Below, piece by piece: positions 52,694 to 61,664 of a stretch of DNA of 64,000 bases. A model generated the notes under the pieces. It made no database searches, was not told where the DNA came from, and saw only the letters and a program-made list of their open reading frames with translations. The position numbers were made by a program, and so were the translations under genes. How positions within the stretch are numbered: the first letter of the stretch is position 1; every line of letters begins with the position of its first letter. Source of the DNA: Limisphaerales bacterium (GTDB taxonomy: Bacteria; Verrucomicrobiota; Verrucomicrobiia; Limisphaerales; SXTU01); assembly GCA_009773355.1 (NCBI GenBank), contig WRPG01000011.1:62001-126000 (forward strand). The letters run 5' to 3'.

Positions 52694-52919
52694 ATGTCCC
52701 CGCAAGCCGAAGCCATGTTGGTTGGTGAAATCGTCCCGCGTCTCCGGGTGTTGATCCCCCACTCCGTCGCTCAATCATGAAGATCACGAGGAGCTGGTGC
52801 AGGACTCCACTGTGATGGCGGTCAAGATGCTCAACAGTGCCGAACTGAGCCGGAACGATGCAGTTGAAGGAGGCCACCGTTTGGTGAACCGGGCGTGTGC
52901 CCGACGATTGCGTTGTTTT
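52694..52919 (+). pseudogene. Degraded small gene, frameshifted
   Basis: ATG 52694 begins MSPQAEAMLVGEIVPRLRVL and Ile-Pro-His-Ser-Val, then hits a stop near 52778. After a shift of frame the reading continues Glu-Asp-His-Glu-Glu-Leu-Val-Gln-Asp-Ser-Thr-Val-Met-Ala-Val-Lys-Met-Leu-Asn before running into the inverted repeat at 52848. The original family is small, conserved and unnamed to me. The 3' end is lost in the rearrangement. It lies in a 677-base gap that otherwise holds no gene. Confidence 0.45.
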
Positions 52920-52977
52920 CATCTACCACCAATCAGTTCCCAATCGGTGGCCTCCTTTCAACTGCATCGTTCCGGCT
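52848..52977. repeat. Inverted repeat, 37/38-nt arms, 55-nt spacer
   Basis: The left arm (52848-52884) begins AGCCGGAACGATGCAGTTGA; the right arm (52940-52977) read from the other strand is the same with one inserted A and one mismatch. The left arm is the tail of the degraded gene at 52694. The right arm runs directly into the tRNA half. This is a fold-back rearrangement. Confidence 0.9.
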
Positions 52978-53015
52978 TAGAAGGCGGATGCTCTATCCAA
53001 CTGAGCTACACCCGC
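52976..53015 (-). pseudogene. 5' half of tRNA-Arg(UCU)
   Basis: Minus strand: GCGGGTG (acceptor 5' strand), TAGCTCAGTTGGATAGAGCA (D arm), then TCCGCC TTCTAAG (anticodon stem and loop with anticodon TCT). The sequence breaks off directly after the anticodon loop: instead of the expected CGGATGG it continues CCGG into the inverted repeat. No anticodon 3' strand, T arm or acceptor 3' strand was found nearby, so it is not a working tRNA. Confidence 0.85.
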
Positions 53016-53155
53016 TGGGCGGTCAACGCGGACCCGCCCGTGGTGGGCCAGGATGCCACCAGCGAGTGGAGCACGAACTACTATTGGGCGCCGGAGGGCG
53101 GGCGCAAGGCGAGCCAGACCGATGCCGCCGGCTGGACCGAACGGCCCGCCGCTCG

Positions 53156-54496
53156 TCAAGGCCGGGCGGCCCGCCCGGTGGGCTTTGGGGTCGAGGCCGC
53201 CGTCCGCCCGCCCGCCGGCTCGACTGCCGTGGCCGCGCCTTGGTCCGTCAGCGCCTGGAAGCAGCCGTTGGCGAACCTCTCGAACAGCTTGTGCTGGTTG
53301 AAGGGGAAGTGCTGCGCGAGCGCGATGGCGACGATGCGCTCCTGCGGGTCAATCTGGCAGTAGGTCGTCGCCGCGCCATACCAGCCGAACTGGCCCACGG
53401 AGCCAAGACACGTGGCCTGGCCCTGTTCCATCCGCACTTCCACGCCCAGGCCGAAGCCCATCGCGGGATTGTAGGCGTGGCGGGGCCGGGGCAGCGCGGT
53501 GAGATGGTTCGCGGTCATGAACTCGACGGTCTTGCGCCCGAGGATGCGCCGGCCTTCCAGCTCCCCGCCGTTGAGCAGCATCTGCGCGAAGCGCGCGTAG
53601 TCGCCCGCCGTGGAGAACAAGCCCGCGCCGCCGCTGGCCAGCCCGCGCCCGGCCTCCGGCCACGTGCCGAGCATCGGCTCGGCCTCGACCAATTTGCCGG
53701 CGGGATCGTGCCGGTAGGTCCGCGCGAGGCGGGCGCGCTTCCCGGCCGGCACGTCGAAGCTGGTGTCCTTCATGCCGAGCGGCCCAAAGATGCGGTCGCG
53801 GAGAAACGCCTCGAAGGGCTGGCCGGAGGCGCGTTCCACCAGCGCGCCGAGGATGTCGCAGTTGATGCCGTAGCTCCAGTCCTCGCCGGGCTGGTGCCGG
53901 AGCGGCAGCCGCGCGACCTTCGCCGTGAAGTCCTTGAGGGAGGTGCCGCTCCACAAGTCCGCGCGCTGGTAGAGCTGGTGCAGCGCGTCCGTGCCGTCGA
54001 AGTCGTAGATCAGGCCGGAGGTGTGCGTGAGCAGGTGCTTGATGGTGACCGGACGCCGGGTGTCCACGAGTTGCGGCGTCTCAGCGGTGCCGCCGGTCAT
54101 CACCTTCATCGCCTTGAGCTCGGGCAGGTGGTCGCCCACCGGATCGTCGAGCAGAACCTTGCCCTCCTCCAGCAGGACGAGCGTGGCGACGCTGGTGACG
54201 AGCTTCGACATCGAGTAGACCCGGCAGATCGTGTCCTTCTGCATGGGGAGCTTGTGCTCCAAGTCGCGCCAGCCCGCGGCCTCGAAGTCCACGATCTTCC
54301 CGTCGCGCGCGATGAGCCAGACGATGCCGGCCTGCTTCCCCTCGTCCACGAGCCCGCGCATCGTCCGGTGCAACACCTCCAGCCGGTGCGGATCGAAGCC
54401 CGCAGCTCCGGGCGGGGTGCTGGGAAGCTGCGCGGCCAGCGGGAGGCTGGCGAGGGCGCTGAGAGCGATGGCGAGGCGGATGGTGCGCAGGTTCAT
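53156..54496 (-). CDS. Exported serine beta-lactamase-family hydrolase
   Basis: 446 residues with a signal peptide (cleavage near Ala-Gln-Leu, 22-24). Penicillin-binding/beta-lactamase fold: Ser-Met-Ser-Lys (SxxK) at about 95 in ICRVYSMSKLVTSVA, Tyr-Gly-Ile-Asn (YxN) in EDWSYGINCDILG, and a later Gly-rich GFGLGVEV plus SVGQFGWYG region. Such secreted proteins are usually esterases or D-peptidases rather than drug-resistance enzymes. Its ATG overlaps the stop of the sugar dehydrogenase gene (ATGA). A 30-residue Ala/Pro tail is of low complexity. Confidence 0.87.
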   Translation of the reverse strand: MNLRTIRLAIALSALASLPLAAQLPSTPPGAAGFDPHRLEVLHRTMRGLVDEGKQAGIVWLIARDGKIVDFEAAGWRDLEHKLPMQKDTICRVYSMSKLVTSVATLVLLEEGKVLLDDPVGDHLPELKAMKVMTGGTAETPQLVDTRRPVTIKHLLTHTSGLIYDFDGTDALHQLYQRADLWSGTSLKDFTAKVARLPLRHQPGEDWSYGINCDILGALVERASGQPFEAFLRDRIFGPLGMKDTSFDVPAGKRARLARTYRHDPAGKLVEAEPMLGTWPEAGRGLASGGAGLFSTAGDYARFAQMLLNGGELEGRRILGRKTVEFMTANHLTALPRPRHAYNPAMGFGLGVEVRMEQGQATCLGSVGQFGWYGAATTYCQIDPQERIVAIALAQHFPFNQHKLFERFANGCFQALTDQGAATAVEPAGGRTAASTPKPTGRAARP

Positions 54497-56616
54497 GGGG
54501 CTTTGAGTTGTCGGATCCATTCTGTCAGGACGGGCAGGGCCGGGGAAAGCTCGTCGTTCACCGACACCTGCGGCATGCGGAAGGCGTCGTTGCGCTGGAG
54601 CCGGAGCAGGAGGACGGATTTGGCGGGATGGCCCGGCGTCACCACGCGCGCGCCGGCGATGCCGAGGTCGCCGGCCATCAGTTCGCCGTTGAGGAGCTTC
54701 TGTTCCGCGAGCGGGGTCGTGATGCGAGCGTCGAAGAATCCCCGCGAGGGGCCGCCGGGCCGGTGGCACGCGGAGCAGTTCACATCAAGATAGGAGCGAA
54801 CGCGCAAATCGGGTGGTGCGGAGGTGTCGCCGAGGGGCGCGAGGCGCGGGAGGCCGGCGAAGTCCGCGTCGCGCAGCCTCGGGGTGAGCCAGCCGCGCGT
54901 GTTCCATTCCTGAAGCTGTCGGCCGCGGTTGAGCTGGCGCGTGTTGACGGGCAGCAGGAACCCGGTGACGACGAAGTCGAGGTTCAACTGCTGCTCCACG
55001 CCGGGCGAAAACCATCGCCGCCCCGGCGGGCCGGGCACCGGCACAATCTCCGAGTCCTCGACGAGCGCGGCATCGCGCCCGTCCGCCGCCCAGCGATACG
55101 CGGCGGCGCGGACGACGCGCGGGCCGGTGAACCACATCATGTGCGTCTCAAACGGCGTGCCGGCCGGATCGAGTTCATAGTGCTGCGCCACGACCGAGCC
55201 GGCCGGGAACTCCCACTCGCCCTCGGCCGTGAACTTGATGGCCGCACCCGGCGGCACAGAGATCCAGCGCCGCGCACGCACGCCGGGCTGCCACGGCGGC
55301 GCGTTGATTTCAAAGGCGGTGAACCCGTCGCGCGGGCGCGGTTCCGGGAGTGAGGGGAAGACGCCCGTTTCAGAAAGGCGTTTGGGAATCGGCGGCGCTG
55401 CTGCCAGGCTCGCAGCACCCTTCTCACCGACGTGGCGGATGCGCACGAGCGAGCCGCTGTTCGCCGTGAACTTTTTCCCATCGCGCCAGATCGTGCCGCG
55501 ATTGAGCACGAGCAGCGAGCCATCCGGCGCGACCTCGACGGCCACGGGCGCGTTGCAGCCCTTGGCGAACGTGACCACGTTCGTCGGCGCGTCGGAATCG
55601 AGCGCCTTGACCCAGCGCGCCGCCCAGTCGGCGAAGAAGAACTTGCCGCGCCACGGGTCCGGGAAGAAGCCGGCGGCGCTCTCCGGGCGCTGGGCGCGCG
55701 GATAGAACGCCGCGCCCACGATGCTGCGCCCGATCACCGGCGGATAGGCATGGAGCGGGTTCTGGAACGCGGTATTCGTGGACATGCCCTCGGCTTTCGG
55801 CCAGCCGTAGTTCCCGCCCCGCACGATCTCGTTGACTTCCTCCCACGAGGTTTGCCCCACGTCGGTCGCGAAGAGGCGGCCCGTCTCCCGCTGAAACGCG
55901 AGGCCGAAGGGATTGCGCAGGCCGAGCGCCCAGATCGCGCGATACTTGCCCGAGGTCTGCGCGTGAAACGGGTTGTCCCCGGGGATGGTGCCGTCGGGAT
56001 TGAGGCGGAGGATTTTGCCCGAGAGCGTGTCCAGCATCTGCGAGGTGCAGACGCCGTCGCTCGGAATGATCGGCTCGCCGATGGCGACGTAGAGCCTGCC
56101 GTCCGGCCCGAAGCGCAGCGGCCCGCCCTGGTGGCCGGCGGGGTGCCTGCCGCCGCGCTTCGACTGGTCGTCGCCCTCGAGCAGCACCTGCTCGCTGGCG
56201 GGGTCCACGGTGTTGCCGTGCAGCGTGAACCGCGAGAGCACATGGTGCGGAAAGGGCCGGTCCGTGACATAGAGCACGAACAGTTGCGGCGTGAACGGAA
56301 AGTCCGGATGCGGCGCCAGCCCCACCAGGCCGCGCTCCCAGTAATCATCCACGCGCAGGTTGAGCGCGGGCTTCTCCAGCAGCCGGCCGTCCTTCCAGAC
56401 GCGGATGATGCCGGTCTGGTCCGCGATGAGGATGCGCCCGTCCGGCAGCGGCGCGATGGCCGTGGCGGCGTTGAGGCCGGTGGCCAGCGTCTCCTCGATG
56501 AAACCGGCGGGCAGTTCGGCACCGTGAACGAGGACTGTTGCGGTGGCACACGCCAACGCCAGCAACGGGCGGCAACGCCAAATGGTGCGACGTGGGCTAT
56601 GGCCGGTTCGGTTCAT
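54493..56616 (-). CDS. PQQ-dependent sugar dehydrogenase with C-terminal haem site
   Basis: 707 residues, signal peptide at the N-terminus (Leu-Leu-Ala-Leu-Ala-Cys-Ala-Thr-Ala). Residues 35-430 form a soluble-glucose-dehydrogenase-type propeller: AIAPLPDGRILIADQTGIIRVW, RFGPDGRLYVAIGEP, GGNYGWPKAEG, RNPFGLAFQRETGRLFATDVG. It would oxidise an aldose or sorbosone in the periplasm. The last 100 residues contain VNCSACHRPGGPSRG, a CxxCH haem c site as in cytochrome domains, to pass electrons on. It overlaps the genes on both sides, indicating one operon. The substrate is unknown. Confidence 0.88.
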   Translation of the reverse strand: MNRTGHSPRRTIWRCRPLLALACATATVLVHGAELPAGFIEETLATGLNAATAIAPLPDGRILIADQTGIIRVWKDGRLLEKPALNLRVDDYWERGLVGLAPHPDFPFTPQLFVLYVTDRPFPHHVLSRFTLHGNTVDPASEQVLLEGDDQSKRGGRHPAGHQGGPLRFGPDGRLYVAIGEPIIPSDGVCTSQMLDTLSGKILRLNPDGTIPGDNPFHAQTSGKYRAIWALGLRNPFGLAFQRETGRLFATDVGQTSWEEVNEIVRGGNYGWPKAEGMSTNTAFQNPLHAYPPVIGRSIVGAAFYPRAQRPESAAGFFPDPWRGKFFFADWAARWVKALDSDAPTNVVTFAKGCNAPVAVEVAPDGSLLVLNRGTIWRDGKKFTANSGSLVRIRHVGEKGAASLAAAPPIPKRLSETGVFPSLPEPRPRDGFTAFEINAPPWQPGVRARRWISVPPGAAIKFTAEGEWEFPAGSVVAQHYELDPAGTPFETHMMWFTGPRVVRAAAYRWAADGRDAALVEDSEIVPVPGPPGRRWFSPGVEQQLNLDFVVTGFLLPVNTRQLNRGRQLQEWNTRGWLTPRLRDADFAGLPRLAPLGDTSAPPDLRVRSYLDVNCSACHRPGGPSRGFFDARITTPLAEQKLLNGELMAGDLGIAGARVVTPGHPAKSVLLLRLQRNDAFRMPQVSVNDELSPALPVLTEWIRQLKAP

Positions 56617-58459
56617 GGCGGGTCACGGTGAGGTTGCCAATGGTCACATCGGTGTTGTGTGAGACGACGAGCGCGCCGCCAGCGGGGATGGCGTTGCGAT
56701 CCTCGGTGGTTTCAAAGTCCCACGCAGCGGGTTCAGGCTGGCCCTCTTTCCAAGACTTCACGCGATAGCGTGCGGCGGCGCCGGGCAGGGTGTCCACGCG
56801 GAGCTTGAGCTGGTAGCGGATGCCCAGCTCCACGCGGCGTGGCTGCGGCTCGACCGCATGGGAAGCCCGCTTGTTTGCGCTTCCGCCGTGGAATATCCGC
56901 CAGGAGCTTTGCTCGAGCTTCTCCGCGAGGCGGAACTCGGCGACGGCACCGAGCGGATACCATTGAACGTGCGGCTGCTTCTTGTCGGCGAAGTGGCCGG
57001 GGAAACGCGCGGCGATGGCCGCGTGCGAAACCCCGTGGGTGGGCGGGCCTTTGAGTGGCGGGGCGTAGCTGTGAAAGGTGACGGCGACGGTCACGGTGTA
57101 GTCCGTCCAAGTGCGGTCGCCGAAGGCGAGGATGCGGTCGTAATACGGTTCGAGGATGCGCACGCCGTCGCGCTCCAGCTTCCAGTGGCCGTCCACGACC
57201 TGCACCGCGTCGGTGATGGACTTCACCTGGCTCCAATCAACGGTGTAGGGCAGCGGCCAAATGTTGCCGCGATGGCAATGCACTGTGACGCCGCGTTCCG
57301 CGCGCTGACCGGCGGTGTCCGTGGCGATGAGGCTCACGGTGTTTGCTCCGTCGCGCAACGCGTCGAAGTCGAGGTCCACGTTGAAGTCGCCCTGGCGGGC
57401 GAGGCGATAGCCGTCAGCACCCACCGAGAGCCGCACGGGCGCGGCGCCGTTGAGCGAATACTCGACCGTCGCAAGCGTCCCCGGTGATGTCACGCGGCCA
57501 AGGATGTTGACCCACATCTGCGGCACGCCGAGGCGGCCAAAGTGCTGCTCGTCGCCATGCCACACGTCAATCACGGGCGGCGCGGGCAGCGTGGCGGCCC
57601 TCGGCTTGGAGGCCGGCGTGCGGATGCGTTTCACCTCGGCCTCGATGGCAGTCTGCTCGGTGGCCGAGGTGAAACTGACACTGAACTTCGCGGGCAGGGT
57701 GGTGAGGGGCGGCGTGTGCTGCTTCGGGTCATCCCAGCCGGGCCGGCCGAAGCCGAAGACGGTCATCAGCGGCAGCGGTTCGCGCGCGCTGGGCGTGTAG
57801 GGCCACGGTGCGTAACTGGCGTCCGCGCCGTCATCCTGATGGTCCACCAGCAGCAGCGCGTGCGGCGATTCCTTCGCGCCGAACACGACCCAAGGCACGG
57901 CCTCGACCCAAGGCCGGCTCAACGGCGTGCGGTGGCCGTGCGGACGGATGACGAAATCCTCCGCCGTGTCCAGCACGCCGCCGGGCGTGCCTTCGTAGAT
58001 GAACCAGTAGTTCCCGGGAATCTTCCGCAGCGTCAGCGTCGCGTGCGTGGGAAAGAAATCCCAGTCGCAGGCCGCATCGCCGTTCTTCGTTTCCGAGTGG
58101 ATGCGGACATGGCCCGGCTCGCGCAGCGTGACGGTGGAAGTGAACCAGTTGGCATTCGTGTATTGGCCGAAGCCGTAGCCGCAGTGGAAGTATTTCACCG
58201 GCTGGCCGCACTTGGGCAGCCCGCGATACTCGCCCGCCGAGCGCCCGCCGTGCCGATAGGAAATCCAGTCGTGCCCATCGCGGTCGAGAATGCTCGCGAA
58301 GCCCGCGCCGCGCTTGCCGTAAAGATACGTTGCGGTGGGCGTCTCGACCTTGAAGCACTCCAGGTCGCCAAAGAGCGTCACGTCCGAGACGCGCAGGTCA
58401 GCGCCACCCGCTGCGCAGGCCAGCGCGAGCAGGAGGAAAAGAGTGGCGGGTGATTTCAT
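56597..58459 (-). CDS. Large exported protein of unknown function
   Basis: 620 residues with a signal peptide (Lys-Ser-Pro-Ala-Thr-Leu-Phe-Leu-Leu-Leu-Ala-Leu-Ala-Cys-Ala). No named domain. Middle and C-terminal parts are beta-rich with carbohydrate-binding-like features, for example the sequence around ATVEYSLNGAAPVRLS and a closing jelly-roll-like segment with LKLRVDTLPGAAARYRVKSW. The family occurs in related bacteria beside sulfatases as far as I recall, unchecked. It overlaps the dehydrogenase gene by 20 bases. A role in carbohydrate use follows only from its neighbours. Confidence 0.65.
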   Translation of the reverse strand: MKSPATLFLLLALACAAGGADLRVSDVTLFGDLECFKVETPTATYLYGKRGAGFASILDRDGHDWISYRHGGRSAGEYRGLPKCGQPVKYFHCGYGFGQYTNANWFTSTVTLREPGHVRIHSETKNGDAACDWDFFPTHATLTLRKIPGNYWFIYEGTPGGVLDTAEDFVIRPHGHRTPLSRPWVEAVPWVVFGAKESPHALLLVDHQDDGADASYAPWPYTPSAREPLPLMTVFGFGRPGWDDPKQHTPPLTTLPAKFSVSFTSATEQTAIEAEVKRIRTPASKPRAATLPAPPVIDVWHGDEQHFGRLGVPQMWVNILGRVTSPGTLATVEYSLNGAAPVRLSVGADGYRLARQGDFNVDLDFDALRDGANTVSLIATDTAGQRAERGVTVHCHRGNIWPLPYTVDWSQVKSITDAVQVVDGHWKLERDGVRILEPYYDRILAFGDRTWTDYTVTVAVTFHSYAPPLKGPPTHGVSHAAIAARFPGHFADKKQPHVQWYPLGAVAEFRLAEKLEQSSWRIFHGGSANKRASHAVEPQPRRVELGIRYQLKLRVDTLPGAAARYRVKSWKEGQPEPAAWDFETTEDRNAIPAGGALVVSHNTDVTIGNLTVTRHEPNRP

Positions 58460-58478
58460 GCGGGCCAACGGGGCCGGG

Positions 58479-59396
58479 TCAGTTGTTCGAGATGTGTTTC
58501 AAGCTGTCCGCGATGAAACCGAAGACGCGGCGGTCGGTGTTCTGAATCTTCAAATCAATGCCGTGGCCCGCGCCGGGGACGACGACCAGCTCGTGGGGGA
58601 TTTTCAACTTGGTGAGATGGGCGCACCAGTCGAGGTTGGGCTGATAGTTGGAGTCCTTGTCCCCGACCACCACCATGAGGCGAATCTTCGGAGCACCGGC
58701 GCGATTGGCGTAGAGTGTCGCGTTGTCCCAGGAGTTGTCCTTGGCGTTGATGAGCTTGGATTCGCCGCGACCGCCCGCGCCGGTCTCGGACATGGACTTT
58801 TCGCGCTGATGCCCGCCCGACATGGCGACGCCGGTGCCGATGAGTTTGGGATGCTTGAGGATAATGCGCCCCGTGGCGCGGCCGCCCATCGAGTGGCCCA
58901 GCATCACTCGGCCCTCGGGGGCGGCGATGGTGCGGTAGGTCCGGTCAATGTGCGCGACCAGCTCGATGAAGCCGGTGCCGCCCTTCGAATCCGCGGTGTC
59001 GATGTAGTTCGGGTTGCCGCCGTTCACGACGACGAAGAACGCCGCCGGGTAATCCTCAGACGTGAGCATGGGGCGCAGCGACGGGTAGCCTTGCACGCCC
59101 CGGCCCTCGTTGCCGTTGCCGCCGTGCAGGTAGTAGATGACCGGGAAGCGCCGGGCCTTGGCGTCCGGCGCATCGTAGCCGCGCGGGAGCGCCACGAAGT
59201 AGCCGATGTCCGTTGTGTTTGCCTTGCTGAAAAACGTGCCGTGGGTCAGTGCAGGGTCGGCCTTGATGGACGGCGGCACGACGTTGACCCACTTTGCGGT
59301 GCCGGCTACGGGAGGCTCGGCCTTGTCTTGGGCAGCCAGCGACGAGGCGAGGAACATCACCAAGCAAAACCGGGAAATGAAGCTGTTGGTTTTCAT
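58479..59396 (-). CDS. Exported alpha/beta-hydrolase esterase
   Basis: 305 residues with a signal peptide (Lys-Thr-Asn-Ser, then Phe-Cys-Leu-Val-Met-Phe-Leu-Ala; cleavage at Ala-Ala-Gln). Esterase-D/feruloyl-esterase fold: oxyanion region YYLHGGNGNEG, nucleophile Ser in LGHSMGGRATG (GHSMGG), Asp in GDKDSNYQ, and His in GAGHGIDLK. Such enzymes release ester groups from carbohydrates. Start and stop each overlap or adjoin neighbours by a few bases. Confidence 0.88.
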   Translation of the reverse strand: MKTNSFISRFCLVMFLASSLAAQDKAEPPVAGTAKWVNVVPPSIKADPALTHGTFFSKANTTDIGYFVALPRGYDAPDAKARRFPVIYYLHGGNGNEGRGVQGYPSLRPMLTSEDYPAAFFVVVNGGNPNYIDTADSKGGTGFIELVAHIDRTYRTIAAPEGRVMLGHSMGGRATGRIILKHPKLIGTGVAMSGGHQREKSMSETGAGGRGESKLINAKDNSWDNATLYANRAGAPKIRLMVVVGDKDSNYQPNLDWCAHLTKLKIPHELVVVPGAGHGIDLKIQNTDRRVFGFIADSLKHISNN

Positions 59397-60187
59397 TTGA
59401 TGTTCATGAGCAGGGCGGCCGTGGCCTCCGGCTGGCGCAGCATCGGGTAGTGGTCGCCTTCGATGATGTGCACTGGCCAGCCACGGTCGCGCGCACGCAC
59501 GGTCGAAAAATAGAACGTGTCTGCCTCGGCTCGCTGGCCTTTCGCCACGGTGAGGATGACCGTCCTGGGAATCTTCGCGGCGGCGGGGTTTTTCAGCGCG
59601 ACGGTTTCGGTGAAAGTCTTGAACGGCTGCGGCACCTGGCGCGGGGGCGGCGCGCTGGCCTTCATGGCCGGACGGACGAGGAAGCCGTCCTTGACGTTCT
59701 TGGTCGAGTCGGGCGCGTCGGGCCGGCGCGTGGTCATCAGGCTCTCCCCGTCCAGCGGGAGAAACGCGTCGAGGTAGATGACGTGGCGGATGCGCTCCGG
59801 GATGCGCTCGGCGACGCCGGCAATCACGAAGCCGGCGTAGCTGTGCCCCAGCAGGTTCACGTCGCGCAGGTCCTCGAAAAGGATGAGGTTGACGATGTCC
59901 TCGATGTGCGTGCTGAGGCCGATGTTGGTCGTGGCGGTATGAAAATGCTCGCCGAGGCCGCTCAACGACGGCCGGTAAGTCTTCCAGCCCTTCGCCTCCA
60001 TGAGCGCGGCGACCTGCTTGAACTGCCAGCCGCCGCCGGAAGCGCCGTGGACGAAGAGCATGACGGGCTTCTGCGGTGGCGCGGTCTGGTTGGCGGACGG
60101 CAGGGCGGACGGCGTCTGGCCCGAAGCGGCGGCGGCGCAGAGCAAACAAATCCACGTCAAAAGATAATGAAAAGCTGATGTGCTCAT
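59393..60187 (-). CDS. Exported alpha/beta hydrolase
   Basis: 264 residues with a signal peptide. Typical hydrolase motifs: HGASGGGWQFKQ oxyanion loop, GHSYAGFVIAGVAE with the nucleophile Ser, Asp in the LDAFLP loop, and a C-terminal His in EGDHYPMLRQP. It resembles hydroxynitrile-lyase/salicylate-esterase-like enzymes. The chosen ATG gives MSTSAFHYLL; its stop overlaps the next esterase gene (ATGA). The substrate is unknown. Confidence 0.85.
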   Translation of the reverse strand: MSTSAFHYLLTWICLLCAAAASGQTPSALPSANQTAPPQKPVMLFVHGASGGGWQFKQVAALMEAKGWKTYRPSLSGLGEHFHTATTNIGLSTHIEDIVNLILFEDLRDVNLLGHSYAGFVIAGVAERIPERIRHVIYLDAFLPLDGESLMTTRRPDAPDSTKNVKDGFLVRPAMKASAPPPRQVPQPFKTFTETVALKNPAAAKIPRTVILTVAKGQRAEADTFYFSTVRARDRGWPVHIIEGDHYPMLRQPEATAALLMNIK

Positions 60188-61560
60188 CGGACGGGTGCGA
60201 CCTCCTTCTCCCACGCGGCCAGCAGTCCGCGCAATCGTTCGGCGTCCGCCGGGCGGCTGGCGAGCAGGTCGTGCGCTTCGGACTCGTCGGCGTCGAGGTC
60301 GAAGAGTCCCTCGACATCCGTGCGCTTGCCCACCACCCGGATGACATACTTCAACGCGCCGTCACGCGCGCCTTTCCAAGTGCTGTCGCCACGGCGCTGC
60401 CGCCAGAAGACGGTGCGCGGCACCTCGGGCTGCTTGTCCGCGAGGCGGGCGAGCACATCCTGGCCATCGAAGGTGCGGCCCGCCGGGAGCTTCACGCCGG
60501 CGGCCCGCGCCATCGAAGCAGTCAGGTCGAAAGTCAAAGCCACTTGTTTGCTGATGGTCCCCGCCGGGAGCGTGCCGGGCCAGCGGACGATGCACGGCAC
60601 GCGGATGCCGCCCTCAAACGTCGTGCCCTTGCTGCCCCGCAGGCCCGTGGGCCGGGCGCTGGCGGTGCCGCCGTTGTCGCTCGTGAAGACGACGAGCGTG
60701 TTGCTGGCGAGGCCCGCCTTGTCCAGCGCGGCGAGGACGCGGCCAACCGCCGAGTCCATCCGCTCAATCATGGCGGCGTAAATCGCAGGCGGGGCCTTGC
60801 CCTGCGGCCAGCGCGGCGAGTCATCGGACAGCGGCTGCGGCTGCCGCTCGTCCGGGCCTTGGAACGGCGAGTGCGGCGCGGTGAACGGCAGGTAGAGAAA
60901 GAACGGACCGGCGCGGTTCGCGGCGATGAACCGCTCCGCCTCGTCGGCGATGAGGTCGGTGAAATAGCCCTCGCGTTTCTCCGGGCGCCCGTCGAGGAAC
61001 AGCACCTTCTTCTGCCCGTCAGGCGTCGGCTCGACGTGATGGAAGTAGTCCATGCCACCGCCCGCGCAGTAGAGCGCGCGGTCGAAGCCATGCGCGCCCG
61101 GCGTGAACTTGTCCTCGTAGCCAAGATGCCATTTGCCGAACAGCGCGGTGGTGTAGCCCGCGCGTTTCAGCAACTGGCCGAGTGAAGTCTCGCTGGCCGG
61201 GAGGCCCAGGTCATGGGTCGTGCGCAGCCGGATGGCATCGTCGTAGCGGCCGATGTTGCCAGAACCAATCGCGCACTCCAGGCCGCCGACGCGCTGCTGG
61301 TAGCGCCCGGTGAGCAACGCCGTCCGCGTCGGCGAGCACTCCGGGCCGTTCGAGTAGAATTGCGTGAAGCGAACACCCTGCGTCGCCAGCCGGTCGAGGA
61401 CGGGGGTGCGAATGTCCTTCACGCCGTAGCAGCCGAGATCGCGATGGCCCAGATCGTCGGCGAGGATGAAGACAATGTTCGGCTTGGGCGGCGCGGCGGC
61501 TGCACAAAGCCAAGGGGCGGCGAGTGCGATGAAGAGGAGAAAAGCCAGGTGCGCCCTCAT
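60184..61560 (-). CDS. Exported sulfatase
   Basis: 458 residues, normal size for an S1-type sulfatase. The signal peptide is followed by PNIVFILADDLGHRDLGCYG with the metal Asp pair. The active-site CSPTRTALLTGR has Cys-x-Pro-x-Arg, where Cys would become formylglycine. GKWHLGY and later TSDNGGT supply further site residues. It removes sulfate from a polysaccharide or ester. The ATG giving MRAHLAFLLF is chosen; it overlaps the hydrolase gene downstream. A formylglycine-generating enzyme is not seen in the window. Confidence 0.93.
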   Translation of the reverse strand: MRAHLAFLLFIALAAPWLCAAAAPPKPNIVFILADDLGHRDLGCYGVKDIRTPVLDRLATQGVRFTQFYSNGPECSPTRTALLTGRYQQRVGGLECAIGSGNIGRYDDAIRLRTTHDLGLPASETSLGQLLKRAGYTTALFGKWHLGYEDKFTPGAHGFDRALYCAGGGMDYFHHVEPTPDGQKKVLFLDGRPEKREGYFTDLIADEAERFIAANRAGPFFLYLPFTAPHSPFQGPDERQPQPLSDDSPRWPQGKAPPAIYAAMIERMDSAVGRVLAALDKAGLASNTLVVFTSDNGGTASARPTGLRGSKGTTFEGGIRVPCIVRWPGTLPAGTISKQVALTFDLTASMARAAGVKLPAGRTFDGQDVLARLADKQPEVPRTVFWRQRRGDSTWKGARDGALKYVIRVVGKRTDVEGLFDLDADESEAHDLLASRPADAERLRGLLAAWEKEVAPVR

Positions 61561-61664
61561 GTTCACTCCCGCGACCTTCAGGCCTTCGCTGATGGTGCAA
61601 GGTTGACCCTCGTCACCGGGATCATGGTGGCGCAAAGATCGGGAAACGGTTTGCCTTTCCGCAG

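Noticed and set aside
52976..53015. Functional tRNA-Arg, or tRNA with a group I intron
   Set aside because: The sequence stops after the anticodon loop. I searched the following several hundred bases by eye for a T arm (GGTTCGA) and acceptor strand and found none, and what follows is the inverted repeat.
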